A stretch of 64,000 bases of DNA, from NCBI RefSeq assembly GCF_018446385.1, contig NC_056003.1:21015198-21079197 (forward strand). The letters are read 5' to 3'. The DNA comes from Zingiber officinale. Lineage: Eukaryota > Streptophyta > Magnoliopsida > Zingiberales > Zingiberaceae. The notes under the pieces are model-generated. The model did not search any database. It was given only the letters and a program-made list of their open reading frames with translations, and was not told the origin of the DNA. Made by a program: the position numbers and the translations under genes. Positions 47,287 through 59,600 of the stretch are shown piece by piece (within the stretch, counting starts at the first letter, position 1; each line of letters opens with the position of its first letter).

Positions 47287-47879
47287 GTGTTTAAGGGATT
47301 CAGTATTAGTAACACTTATGTTTATCGAGTATATTATTTACATAAGTATTTCTATATACTTGGTATAATTGTTTGATAAAAATAAGATTATTGAAATTAA
47401 TCAATAATCAATTATTTTCAGTAATTTGTTACAAACTTTAATAATAGTTAATCATTTTCAATAATTTATTGATTAACTTGACTTATCTAATTAAATTTCG
47501 TATTGATTGACTTAATATCAATGGAAAAAATAATAGTTATAATTTATATTTTGTTTTTCATTTACTTAATCTTTAAGTTTTGATTAAGTAGCTTAAGTTA
47601 CATTTAATAAGGATTAGCTAAGTTTAGAATTAGTATTAATTGATTAAGGTTCAATTTGAATCAATCGTTAATAATGATAAATTATTATTTAATTACAGTG
47701 AAGTTAAGATTTTGACTAACGTTAAAATTAAGATTGATTAAGTTAAATTAAGGTTAACTTTTAAGGTTAGATTTAATTTAGAGTACAGTTAATTTTTGAA
47801 GTTTTTACTTTAATTATTTAATTCAGTTTAGAATTTTAAGTTAATCAAATGTTAATAATTTCATTAGGATTTTTAAATA

Positions 47880-48745
47880 ATTTTTTTTTAAAGAAAAAGG
47901 ATTTTTAAAATGATTTTTAAAAGAATTTTTTAAAAGAATTTTTAAAAAGATTTATCAAATGATTTTTTTAAAAGGATTTTTTGAATAATTTTAAAAGAAT
48001 TTTTAAAATGATTTATTAAATAATTTCTAAAAGGATTTTTAAAATTATTTTTGAAATGATTTTTTAAAATAATTTTTAAAATGATTTCTAAAATAATTTT
48101 TAAATAGTTTTTAAAAGAATTTTTAAAAGGATTTTTAGAATAATTTTTAAAATATTTTTTCAAAATAATTTTTAAAAGATTTTTTAAAATAATTTTTTAA
48201 AGGATTTTTTAAAATAAATTTTAAGTTAAAAATATTTTTAAAATAGATTTTAAGTTAAAAATATTTTTAAAATAGATTTTAAGTTAAAGGTTTTTTAAAA
48301 TAAATTTGAAGTTAAAGGATTTTTAAAATAGATTTTAAGTTAAAATGATTTTTAAAATGAATTTTAAGTTAAAAGTTTTTTAAAATAAATTTTATGTTAA
48401 AGGATTTTTAAAATAAATTTTAAGTTAAAAAATTTTTAAAATAGATTTTAAGTTAAAAAGATTTTTAAAATAAATTTTAAGTTAAAAAGTGTTTAAAATA
48501 AATTTTAAGTTAAAAGATTTTTTTTTAAATAAATTTTAAGTTAGGAAGATTTTTAAAATAGATTTAAAGTTAAAAAGATTTTTAGAATAGATTTTAAGTT
48601 AATAAATTTTATGTTAAAAGGAAATTTTAAAAAGAATTTAATTTATTTTAATCTAATTATTTTATTTTATTTTATTTTATTTTAATTTATTTTAATTTAT
48701 TTTAATTTTTAATTTAATTTAATTTAATTTTAAATTTAATTTATT
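47880..48745. repeat. AT-rich tandem repeats in M3 internal region
   Basis: Two adjoining arrays. 47880-48220 has short units around GATTTTTAAAA(T/G)AATTTTTAAA. 48220-48620 has units of about 28-33 bp around TTTTTAAAATAAATTTTAAG followed by TTAAA. It ends in TTTTATTTTA and TTTAATTTAA runs. There is no coding meaning; the apparent Lys/Asn/Phe ORF is a by-product. Confidence 0.85.
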
Positions 48746-49562
48746 TTTTAATTAGATTTGATCGATTCGATTTGGCTCGATTCGAGTCGGTTCGAAGTCC
48801 TTAGTTATCTCACCCGATCTATATTTTCAATCAGGGAAACCTATAATTTTTGTGAGATGAAGTTAATTTCAATTTTAGGGTTGAGTTTAACTTTGTGTTA
48901 GATTCAGGTTTAGCTTTGGGCTCAACAAATAGTCATTTTTTGGATAAACTTCTGGGCTATAATAAGTTACTTGGACATCATTAAAGTAATCATGTCTTCG
49001 AGGTTTTCCAAATAGTCCTATCCACTGAACTTAGTACAAAACCTTGGTCTAACAAGTTAGGATCCGTAAGGTGTAGCTTCAGTTAGTTCCACTTAGCCAA
49101 ATGCACAAAGTTGAAGCAATATCTTCCTAGTCATGCATAGACTAAGCTTCCCTAATCTATTATCATCCAAAACTTCACCAGTACCGTAGATCAAGTTAAA
49201 TTTTGTTCCTTTTTACTCTAATCTTAATTACCCTATCGGGTAGGTTAGTTTTGGTTACCCTGTCGGGTAGATTATTTTTGGAGGTGTCAGCTATTCTGGA
49301 GCCTCCCCTGAATTATTAGTCTGTATTTTTTAGTTCTATGTTTATGTCTGTTACTTTTATAATTATATTTAACTTGATGATAATCTGATTTTTGATGGGT
49401 TCTAAAATTTTCCGATTTTGATTTTGTTGGTCTAGGTTTGTGTTTCGATTTTTTATTTGATTTATCAGATTTTACATAGTATGTTTTGTCTTTGGGTATG
49501 TAATATTGGTTAATTCCTACTTGAGTAGTTAAGCACGCTTTCGGAACCCAAACTTTATTTTG

Positions 49563-50950
49563 TTATTTATGTTGGATTATTAATGATTTAAATGTTTTAT
49601 TTGAACTTGACTTATAGCCAAGTCTGATTTTATTGTAGATTGATTTTTGACTGTTTAAAATAAGATCTAAATTTTTAGATCTTGTTGTAATTTTTTCTAA
49701 AATACTTTTTAATTTATTATTTTCTGTTTTTAGTATTAAATTTTCCTCCTTAAGTGTTAGGTCTTGAGTTGGATTAGAATTTGTGATTTGTTCCTTGAGG
49801 TTTTGGTTTTCCTCAAGGAGCAATTTATTTTCATTTTCTATTACAGTTAATTTTTTATTTAAACAAGCAATAATTTTAAAAAATTTCTTATTCAAATTAA
49901 AATATGCCTCTTTGGGACCTTTGGAAACGAGTACGGACTCGTGGATCGATTCGGGTTCGGATCCGTCTTTCGATTCATCCTCCGATCCTGCTTCACGGGC
50001 CATCAATGCGAGGTGACTCTGGTGCTTCTGATCTTCGGCCTTCGGTTCTTCTGAGGATGAGTCGTCCCAAGTCGCTTTGAGAGCCTTCTTTTTGGATGTC
50101 TTCGACTTGTCGCTCTTCAATCTCGGACACTCGTTCTTGTAGTGACATTTCTTGTTACACCTGAAGCAAGCCACATTCCTTGGTTCAGATGGGGAGTTGA
50201 TCTCCTGCAGGTCCTTTTTGCTGAAGCTCTTCTTCCTCCTGGTGAACATCTTCCTTACTAGGTTCACCAGGTACTCTTCGTCTTCAGAATCTTGGTCGGA
50301 CTCATCTTTAGGGTTAGACTTGGTCTTTTTCCTTTCCTTGGAGGGACCTACAAACAAAGTAATACCTTTCTCGGTTCCAGCATTAGTCTACTCATGTAAT
50401 TCAAGTTCGCAGAATAGTTCGTCTAGTTTTAATTTAGATAAATTTTTTGAAATTTTGGAGGCATCCACGATAGATGCCCACAATGTATTTCTTGGGAAAG
50501 CATTTAAAGCGTACCTTATTAAGTCTCGATTTTTAATTTGGTGGCCTATCACATGGAGTCCATTGAGGATGTTTTTGATCCTCGCATGGAGTAAAAAGTT
50601 TATTTAACAGAAGGCCACACTTCGTTACCTTGGCGTCGCTTGTTCCTTCGTGAAGTTCGATCAGCTTAATTCTTTCGTATTTTGGTGCAGCCCCACTCGC
50701 TTCAGCTCTTCCTTTGTCAACCCGCATTGCAGCATGTTGAGAGCTTTGTAGTCCGTCGAGGATTTCTTTCTCATGTCCGGAGCCCACTGTTCCGGGTCTA
50801 GCGGATTTTCAGAGTTATCGACCGACACCTTGTATCCTCTGGTGACGCTGAACCACTGGTGGAAGTCGGTCTTCAAGTAGATCTCCATTCGCTTCTTCCA
50901 GTAGGGGAAGTCGTCCCCGTTGAATAGGGGGGCGAACTATGCTGAAGCCT
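49563..50950 (-). pseudogene. gag of element M3 with intact zinc knuckle and coiled coil
   Basis: From the N terminus (minus strand): the start of gag (FPYWKKRMEIYLKTDFHQWF near 50880-50925), NMLQCGLTKEELKRV, IELHEGTSDAKVTKCGLLLN, then a frame change near 50530 and again near 50360. The last 264 codons are open: acidic Ser-rich segment, CCHC knuckle CFRCNKKCHYKNECP at about 50120-50165, acidic tail, then a long Asn/Lys/Glu-rich coiled coil (ENENKLLLEENQNLKEQI). This gag plus knuckle plus coiled-coil layout is common in SIRE/Maximus-like copia elements. The frame breaks make it a pseudogene. Confidence 0.8.
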
Positions 50951-51223
50951 TCGACTTGAGACAATTTATCCTGCACACAAATAAATAAAGAAACTAGGAA
51001 TCCCAAGACTTGGTCTTGGATTAGTAGTGCGGTATAAAATTAGAAAGAATCTAAAACTGAATTGGTGTTACACTAATTCAACTTAATTACTACGAAAAAG
51101 ATTTCCAAAAAGGTAACGATACTAGTTTGGATTTATAACGTAAAACTGAAAATCGGAAAGAAAATTAAAAAAAAAATTCACCCCCTGTCTAACTGGTGGT
51201 TGCACCAAATCAGAACAGTACCT

Positions 51224-51235
51224 GCTCTGATACCA
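51224..51235 (-). promoter_or_regulatory. Primer binding site of M3
   Basis: The minus strand reads TGGTATCAGAGC, a perfect tRNA-Met complement, two bases from the LTR end at 51238. Confidence 0.92.
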
Positions 51236-51276
51236 CTTGTTGGATCGTGAAAGTCGATAGAGGAGGGGGTTGAATA

Positions 51277-51831
51277 TAGGGATGTAAATGAACCAAACGG
51301 TTCGTGAGCTATTCGGAGCTCGATTCGGTAAAAAGCTCATTCGACTTCGTTCGTTTATCTTATCGAGCCGAGCTCGAGCTCGATTTTGAACTCGACAGTT
51401 TTATCGAGCCGAACTTGAGCTTAAGGATATTCGGCTCGTGAGCTCGCGAACATGTTCGTTTATTGGCTCGTGAGCCAAAAAAATGAGCCTTAAACTGAAC
51501 CAAAAAATGAACTTTAAAACGAGCTCTAAAACGAACCTTAAAATGAGTTTTAAAATGAGCCAAAAAATAAGCTCTAAAACGAGTTCTAAACGAGCCCGAA
51601 AACGAGCCCAAGCTCGCTTAACGAGTTAAGCTCGTTAACTTTGATAATCGAGCTAATAACGAGCCGAGCTTGAACTATTCGCGAGCTTGATAATTCTAAA
51701 ATGAGCCGAGCTCGAGCCTTGTGATAAAAGCTCGATTCGAGCTCGAGCCGAGCTCGAGCCCGAATATAACTTAAACGAGTCGAGCTCGAGCCTAATACTG
51801 TTCGGCTCGGTTCGGCTCGTTTACATCCCTA
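51277..51831. mobile_element. Non-autonomous hAT-type element (555 bp) rich in CGAGC motifs
   Basis: The ends TAGGGATGTAAATGAACC and (reverse complement) TAGGGATGTAAACGAGCC form an inverted repeat of 18 bp with two mismatches. The flanks are GTTGAATA (51269-51276) and GGTGAATA (51832-51839), an 8-bp duplication with one change. The interior is built of GAGCTCGAGCC / AACGAGC phrases and codes for nothing. A related fragment is at 63720-63890. Confidence 0.85.
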
Positions 51832-52191
51832 GGTGAATATCGATCGAAAACGCTTAAGCAAGTACGCAACGGAAAGATGAAAACACAACGCTAACACGAA
51901 TCGTTTTACTTGGTTTGGAGCCTTGGTCGACTCCTACTCCAAGGCCCGCACTCGTTGAGTCTTTCGTTGGGCAATCACTAATAATTCGCAAAGTTATTAC
52001 AAAAACTAAGTACAGGAATTATTAGAAAGAAATAACGACAACACTGAAAAGAAAAACTTGAGCCGCTTCTTGTCGGAGTAGCTTCGTAGCGTCGCAGCGT
52101 CACAGGAGCACAACACAGCAGAACAAGCTTTGGAAGATCTTCTTGTGAGTTATTCTTTGCTCCAGGGCTCACCCTCCTTATATAGGATGCT

Positions 52192-52380
52192 CCGGGCGCC
52201 CGGATCCCTTCCGGGTGCCTGGAGTGTGACGTAGCCCTTGCCAACCATGAAGCTCCACGTGGCGAAGCGTGATGAGGATAACTTTTGCATTCCGGGCGCT
52301 CGGACCTCTGGGCGCCCGGATCCCTTCCAGGCGCTCGGACCTTTGGGCGCCTGGATCCCTTTCGGGCACCCGGACCTATG
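52192..52380. repeat. CCGGGCGCCCGG palindrome array in the M3 LTR
   Basis: A perfect 12-bp palindrome at 52192-52203 is followed by CGGATCCCTTCCGGG. From 52292 to 52372 there are GGGCGCTCGGACC, GGGCGCCCGGATCCC and similar units about every 20-25 bp. In the sense direction the TATA box follows the perfect copy after about 7 bp. Confidence 0.88.
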
Positions 52381-52992
52381 TTTTCCAGTAGCTTCAACTC
52401 CTTGCAAGAAAACGTTAGTCCAAAGCACAAATGTAAATTATATATCCTGCAAAACAAAGTGTTAGCACAATTTTTATAATTAAACTGGAGTATTAATTAG
52501 ATTCCATCTCATCGAGATCAGAATCTAGTCAAGATCTCAACTTAGAGTTCCAAAATGGTTCTAAATTGGATCGGCGCCTAAGTTCCCTTCCCGGGAATGC
52601 GTCCTCATAGTCACTCCCCTCCAATGACTTACCTCAACTTACCTGTCAGACGTCAGGTCAGCCCTTCGACCTGTCTGGACTTCGTGTCAGCTATCATGTT
52701 AGCCCGTCGACCTAGCTGGACTTCGTGTTAGACGTCAGGTCAGCCCGTCGACCCGTCTGGACTTCGTGTCAGCTATCCGGTCGGCCCGTCGACCTAGCTG
52801 GGCTTCGTGTCAGACATCCGGTCAGTCAGTCGACCCGTCTGGACTTCGTGCCAGCTATCCGGTCGGTCCGTCGACCTAGCTGGGCTTCTTTTGCACACTT
52901 GGTCAAAGCGTTAGATTACAATGAAACTAACTTAACCTACTTTGTCATTCATCAAAACTTGAGTTAGACTGTTAGTGCTAACCGCACCAACA

Positions 52993-53768
52993 ACAACAGG
53001 GGAGGTTGTGAATCCAAGGAAGATGAAAAGCTTACTAAACAGTCTCCTTCAGACGGAGAAGCCTCTTACAGCAGTTGAAGCACTCAATTACCGAACAAGA
53101 CTGAAAAATAATCAATTACAAGTGTTGTTTTGACCTTCTGGGACCAGGGATGTATTTATAGCTCTGGTCGGACTGCCTGGAAGGAATCCAGGTGCTTGGA
53201 GGGGGATAAATTTTTATTTCCATCGCAATGAGGTGTGCCACGTCGCATTTGGATGAAATTCCTTGTCCGAGCGCCCGAAAGGGTTCCAAGCACTCGGACC
53301 GTGTACATAAGGCTCCTCCTGGGCGAGGCACCAACCGATCTGGCCGCCCGAAACCAAAAGTCAACCCCTAGTTGACTTTTTGGTCCGGGTCTTCTTCTCC
53401 GGTTTCACCCGCATTGTTCCGGGTCTTTCGCTCCGGTTCCACTCACTTGGATGATTTCGGCTATCCGGAATATGACTCACCCGATCCTAACTTTTGGCCT
53501 TCTCGAGCAAACTTCCACTCTGGCTTCTCGTTCCTCGGAAACGTCGTGCGTCTCCTTCTGGTTCGCTCACATACTCTTCCGCAGCATCTCGTCCCTCGGA
53601 CACACCAAGCTCGTCGTCTCTTTCCCGTGTCGTCCTTCTCGCTAGCTGCGTCTTTCGCTTGACTTTCTATGCTCCTAAGTTCCTGTATATTTAGATATAG
53701 AGGTTAAATCATGACAAAACTTAATTTGATTTAATTGATGATATCAAAACTAACTTAAAGTACTAACA
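52993..53768 (-). repeat. LTR fragment L6 (right part)
   Basis: It starts abruptly after the preceding LTR and ends GTACTAACA. The last 140 bp match L3b (41096-41233). A GCTATAAATACA box (minus sense, 53151-53162) is followed upstream in sense by decayed GCGCCC/AAGCACTCGGACC palindromes (53170-53310). No polypurine tract or internal region is attached. Confidence 0.65.
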
Positions 53769-54330
53769 ATTTAAACCTTCCTTACTTAAGGAGTTAATTC
53801 CACTTTTTATCATTATACTATAGCTCCAGAAGCATCTCATTTGGGATCATTAGATCTTGCATTAAAGGACCTTAAATTGGCAAAGTTTATTTTTCCCCTA
53901 AACAAAAGACAATTACATCAGGATTCAGTCGTATGAAAAGGTTTCCTATCTTCTTTTAATACTTGAATTAACATGAACAAACAATATACATAAACTTTTT
54001 AAATCTAAGAAAAGAAATATTGTATAACAAGTTTTCCATAATTAGTATACTTTGTTGGCCCAAAGTAAAAAAACACCCTATTTTGATTTTTTTTTTTTTT
54101 AATCAAAAAAGGCGCTCCATCTCCCTGCAAAATAACGTAAGTATCCTTACATACTTACTATTCATCTCTGGTTTAAATCTTAAATTAGTCAGGTGAATTA
54201 TAGCAACTATTAAATTAGTATAGTTGTTACAACATTAAAAAAAAATTACAATACAATTATTCGAAGACTATATAGAATTAGTATAGTTGTTACTACTAAA
54301 TGATATTTTTTTTTTATCAAATTGGGTCAT
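53769..54330. other. AT-rich intergenic DNA
   Basis: No ORF, domain or clear repeat was seen, apart from poly-T and poly-A tracts. Confidence 0.5.
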
Positions 54331-54670
54331 TATAGGTTCCATCCAATAATCAGTTGTATATCTCTGAACGAGTTTCGATTTGATATATTGTACATCCGTA
54401 GTCCAATCCGAATAAAAAATTATGATTTCTCAAAGTTTAAGGTTTAATATTCACATGATAATAACTATAAAATTATAGTTACTACAACTAAGTTACCATG
54501 CAATTATAGAAATCACGGTATCGTAACTGCTACAATGTAAATATTAAATCCTAAATTTTTAAGAGATTATAACTTTTGACTTAAATTGAATTACGTGACG
54601 CACAATATATTAAATTGAAACTAAGATGTATAATTACTTACGAGGTGGAACTCGTAATGACCTGATTTCA
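54330..54670. repeat. Fold-back repeat, family member 1
   Basis: GTTTCGATTTGATATATTGT (54370) is mirrored by ACAATATATTAAATTGAAAC (54602), enclosing ATAGTTACTACAA/TTATAGAAATCACGGT phrases. The same phrases occur several times at 62250-63260. No TSD or enzyme signature was found, so the class is unknown. Confidence 0.6.
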
Positions 54671-54741
54671 AACTTAAAAGACGTCATTTAATTTTTTTTG
54701 AAATCTCCGAATAATATATCATTTTTATTAGGTGGTGGGAT

Positions 54742-55126
54742 AAGGGATGGTAATGGAGCGGGTTCAAACGCGGCCCCGTAATAAATCCGTTTCGACGTGA
54801 TAGGTTTAGACCCTCCTAAACATGTCTAAGGCGGGTCCGGGATGGATCTTGGGTTTAATCGGACCCACCCCGAACCTGTCCCGAATCCATATATCTATAA
54901 TAAATATATAGTTTATTAATATAATTATAATTTTTCTTGTATTTAAAATTAAAATTTTATTTTATAATATTTAATATTAAAATAAATATATTTTAAATAT
55001 GACAAATCTAACAGGTCTAACCCGAACCGCCCCGCCGAATTCATAGGGCGGGACAGGTCCAAAAGAAAATGGGATGGATTCCGAATTTGATCAAATCCGC
55101 TCTAATTCGGCCCCGTTATCATCCTT
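54742..55126. mobile_element. Non-autonomous hAT-type element (385 bp)
   Basis: Exact 8-bp duplications GGTGGGAT lie at 54734-54741 and 55127-55134. The ends AAGGGATGGTAATGGAGC and (reverse complement) AAGGATGATAACGGGGCC are imperfect inverted repeats. Inside are GC-rich arms (CGGGTCC, CCCGAACC, GGGCGGGAC) around an AT-rich centre. No coding sequence is present. Confidence 0.88.
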
Positions 55127-56671
55127 GGTGGGATATGTTTTTGATGAAAAGTCAAATCGGATGCTTTTTCACGATTCAGTAAAAGTGAGATTCCTTTTTG
55201 ACCTTGGCCAACTTTTATATATTTTTCAAATCTACTTAATACTTTTTTATGTGATATCCTCATGGAATTTTGTTAATCCCATCAAATGCACACATATGGA
55301 TATTGATGTAGATGGCTAACATAAAGACCTGTCAATCGAGCTTCTGAGGGACAAATCTTTTTTTCCCCACGTCTAGAATGTGTTAGATGTGTAATGTATT
55401 TTATAAATATTTACTAGATTCTTTTTAAGAAATAAAACGTCATACATTAACCATACTTTTATCTGTTTATCATCCTCTCTTTTATTGGTTTTTTTTTTTA
55501 TCTCGAGAGGCATGCTTTTGCTTTTTTGCTGTCAGTAATCCGTCAGCCCATAGTCTTTAGTTACTGTGGCTCCCAAAGCCACCAACCCTGCATTTAGATA
55601 AACCAGCAGAAATTCATCCGTTAAACTGCAACTCAATCCTTGGATGCAGTTCGTCCTCTTTATCTCATGCTATACTAACAACAAACCTTTATCATCAACC
55701 ATTTCGATAATTTATTTCGAATGCATAAAGCATTCATTGTACTAAACAGAACGTTTTGGATACCCATTCAATCCGTGCTATTGTCATTGGGAACATTAGT
55801 CCCAATCAAACTGATCTTGTTGTTAAAAACCGGGCAACCATGGTGCCAGACAACGATAGAAAATGAAAGCAATGCAAGTAACATGGGTATAATTATTCGC
55901 TATTTAGATTCATGAATTAAGGAGTAAAATGAATCCAAATGGGAAGAACACTGCGGCACTGACCAATTGCAAAAGGAGACACGAAATCCATTCGCTACTG
56001 ATATCTGCATCATGGTAGAATTAGTAGCGTAAACGACTCAAAATGCTAGCTCGTTCCAACAGAATGCCACTAGTTGCACTGGGCTCAACCAAAATACACT
56101 TCAACTATATTGCAAGTAAAACTTTGGCTGAGCTAAGACCACAATCGAGAAACCACAATCGTGGCAAAAACTGATCCTCTTAACCTCCTTCAGCGATGAA
56201 GATACACTTGAGACCTATACATGATTATCTTATTATAAGACGGCCATATCAAAAATTTCCTTTACATATCGGTCACCTCTTCCCCAGGTCATTGGCAAAA
56301 CAAGAAATGTTTTGAATATTTCTCTCAGATTTAACATTACCTCGTTGCTCATATAATTAATGAATCATAATTGTACGTACCAGCAAGTAAATAGGAGGGT
56401 GAACTCCGTCTCTAGCATCTTTGCAAGACATTCTGGGTCGTTTCGAAGATTATGGATCATGAGAATGTTGAAACTGTAACCAGTAGCATGGCTTGTACTT
56501 GCACTTGAACAACAACAATATCTATACAACAAAAACCTTCATGACGGCAACAGCAAAACTCACCGCCATGTGATGCCTTTGTGATGAAAACTGTTTTGCC
56601 TTGTATCTATGGAACTAAAAAAGATGAATCAGTAGCAATGGTGCTACAAGTATATGACTAGGCGCAGAGCA
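55127..56671. other. Intergenic DNA and 3' flank of the carrier gene
   Basis: No recognisable gene. The right part (from about 56100) should hold the 3' UTR of the minus-strand carrier gene. No certain poly(A) signal was assigned. Confidence 0.5.
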
Positions 56672-59600
56672 CTATTTGTCGGCTGATTTGCTTGACATGA
56701 TCACTTTTAGCGCCTCGTAAGTCATGAAAACAATGCCCACACTGGGTACAACTTTGAAGTACTCGGGCAAGATACCTCGATATAAACCTCCAAATCCTTC
56801 AGTCCGAACTATATGCCCAAAGGTGCCAATGAGGCCAGAACTATAAACTCGTGCCCTTCCAGCTGCCCCTTCCAACTGCATTCTCCGTCTAACAAGATCC
56901 AGCGGGAATGTTGCTGCAGAGGAACACAAAGTGTGGAACTATGAACTCAAATTCACATTGTGCTCAAAGATTACAATCACATGAGGCAAAAAAATTCATA
57001 TGTTCTCCGTCCTAAATATTGTCCTAAGTGTAATAACATAAATAATAATTTAGAATGCAAAGAATCATCAGTCAAAACAATCATGAAACTAGACGATATT
57101 TCGAGACAACTTGCTCCATGCAGTTGCAACAGCTCAGTGTTCACATGCATCAGTGAACCAGCGTGGGAGACACAGGAACTTGCACACAATTCTACAGAGG
57201 CATATTCAACTGGTCAAATTATGCAAATTACTAGTAAGGGTGCAAGAGATAATTACAGAACTCAATTGCTGATTTTGTATCAATAAAGCATTGACTTTAC
57301 TAATGCAAGACAAGCAGAGAATGTCGATCCCAGCAATCTTGCAGTAACATGCCTTGATCAGCAATATCGTGAGGAATAAGAAGGAAACTCTAAAGTTGTA
57401 GTGTCATTGATTATATTATTCATTGCAAAACTTAAACAATGATATAGTCTTCTTTATAGATGCACTATCATTGCTGATGACGAAGAAGTGGGCTCAAGAA
57501 AGGTAGAAGTTGTGCAGCATGTAGAGTCGGGCTGAAATTCCTATCGTATCAGTTCGGGACAGTCAATGGTATCCCCCTCCAAGCGAGGCCATCCAAAAGA
57601 ATGAAGAGGGTGGGTGGAAAATGCTAAATCAGACAAAATTGAACCCTCTTATGAGAGTCGGCTTGGTTTGGGGATTAGCTTACTAGGAAGCCTTTCGCTC
57701 GTCCCTTCGCACGTGAATCTTGATGTCCCACAGGCATTAGTCTCCTGGGACTCGTGCAAATTCACTAGGTTATTTTGAACATTCTGCTCTAACTTTAGCA
57801 AGTATTAGTGAGAATCCGCAGGTGCCACTTATGCACCTACTCTCTTTCATGTTGCCATGCCAATTTTCTCTATTAAAATGTTCATATACCAACAACCTCT
57901 TAAATTGGCAATCTTATAGCTCCCTCAATAATGATTACAATGGCTGTTTTCCTAAAATAATGCTTATTTCGAAGTGTGGACCTTTTATGGTTTGATCTAA
58001 TGCTATTGTTCTTTGGTTTACTTTTCATTTAGAACAGTTGTATTGTCTAGGTCATAAAGGCTATATAGAAGAGGTTTGTAACTATTCTTCAATATAAGTT
58101 TTGAATTAAATAGAATTCTCTCATTCTTTCCTCATCTTCCACTCCTCATATTGCACTGAAAAATTGCCAATTGGGGCTTGCAATTGTACTGCATTAAGAG
58201 GTATCAAATTGAGCTTCTGTTAGATTACAGTATGAGGAATGCGGGCAATATTGTGTCATTTAACTTCGTCACCCACTTCCACATTGTCTACCAATGTGGC
58301 ACCAACTTGAAGTCAGCAATCTTTCTAATTATAAGGATCAAAACAAGGTAAACACGGTTCCTCTAAGATAAGTGGAAATATGACAAACTTCCTCAACAAC
58401 AGGATATATCAACAGTCAAGCTGCAATTGTAAGTGTATACATATTTTGCATATTTTTTTCTGTGACTTCCTTGAAACTAATAGTTCTATATGTATGACAC
58501 TTTTTAGGAACTAGCAACTCATTCAGTTCAGAGTCTTCCATTATAAATTAATAAGATTAATTGTGTTTTCCTCAATAACTACTTCATGTCAAACAGACTA
58601 ACCTCTATTTGTGTAGCAACTTAATATGCTTCAGTAACATACCTGTTGATGATGTTATACCAGAAAGACTTCCACAAGCTAAGCTAACCAAGATAGGAGA
58701 ATCACATGGCCTGATTTCAAAGAACAAAAGAAAAATATAATAAAAATCCTATTTTAAGTAGAAAGAAACCACAAACAAAAGGCTTACCTTTCAACTTGCC
58801 AGTGGGATCTCAAAGTTTCATAAACCGAAAAGCTTATTGCTATGCTAGGTCCAACACCCTGCAACCAGATGATGGTCAATAGAAATCCAAAAGATAACTA
58901 AATTGTAATAACAGTATGAAGGATGGTTAGGAAATTAACCAATAGGGTTGCTCCAAGTCCCTTGTATAAACCTCGCATACCCTCATCTCTGCAGATGGTA
59001 TACAGAGCATGTGAGATGCCCCTGTAATACATAGTACGTGTCTGCAAATGATTAGGAAATTTAAAATGTTATGAATCAACTAATTCTGCAATTACCTAGT
59101 AAAAATATCATCACCTTTAAGTCATAACCATACAGCTACAAATGATAGCAAGAACCATGAAGAACCAATATTGTAATTTTTTTTAATACAATGATAATTA
59201 CAGTTGCAAACAGCACAAATTCCAAAAATGAATATATAAACAGAAAATCCCAAAAATGACTATAAATGAAAGGTGCACTTCATAGTGGAGTTAACAGCAA
59301 GCAAATTTATGTATAGGAAAGACATTATCATTCCACTTAAAAACATCAAATTAAAATAATTCATTCTATTTTCACACATCTATATGTTTTATATCTTTGA
59401 ATATGTTAAAATTAAGAGCTTCAACGAAGATTTTGTTGCCCATGAAGAGTAAAAATAGAATACTGCTTATACTCATTCACATAAATCATGGTATTACCTG
59501 AGCTGCAAGGCGTGTCCTGACAAGATCCAGTGGATATGTAAGTGATGCAGCTGTTATTCCAGCTAAGCCTCCAGCAAACAGTCGTACACAAATATCTGCT

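Larger units (their letters stand above)
43864..51223 (-). mobile_element. Internal region of copia-type element M3, interrupted by two insertions
   Basis: It is bounded by the polypurine tract next to L4 and an intact primer site at 51224-51235. A gag gene occupies 50950-49563 (minus). The rest is AT-rich with no pol domains. The PIF/Harbinger-like element (44124-45607) and the solo LTR (46242-47286) were inserted later. Without them about 4.8 kb remain, so this is also a pol-less copy. Confidence 0.6.
51238..52992 (-). repeat. 5' LTR of M3 (composite, with a hAT element inside)
   Basis: It begins TGTTGGATCG next to the primer site and ends GCACCAACA. Without the hAT insertion it is about 1.19 kb. 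It includes a GGGCGCCC palindrome array (52192-52380) and a TATATAAGG box (52176-52184, minus sense). A right part from about 52540 matches L4, including the tandem CAGGTCAGCCCGTCGACC units. L4 lacks the middle 0.6 kb. This may be a single LTR with L4 as a deleted sister, or a fusion of two LTRs; the sequence alone does not settle it. Confidence 0.65.

Noticed and set aside
47942-48163. Lys/Asn/Phe-rich minus-strand ORF
   Set aside because: It is a translation of AT-rich tandem repeats, with no start context or homologue expected.
51360-51611. Arg/Phe-rich minus-strand ORF
   Set aside because: It is entirely inside the 555-bp hAT element and made of AACGAGC repeats.
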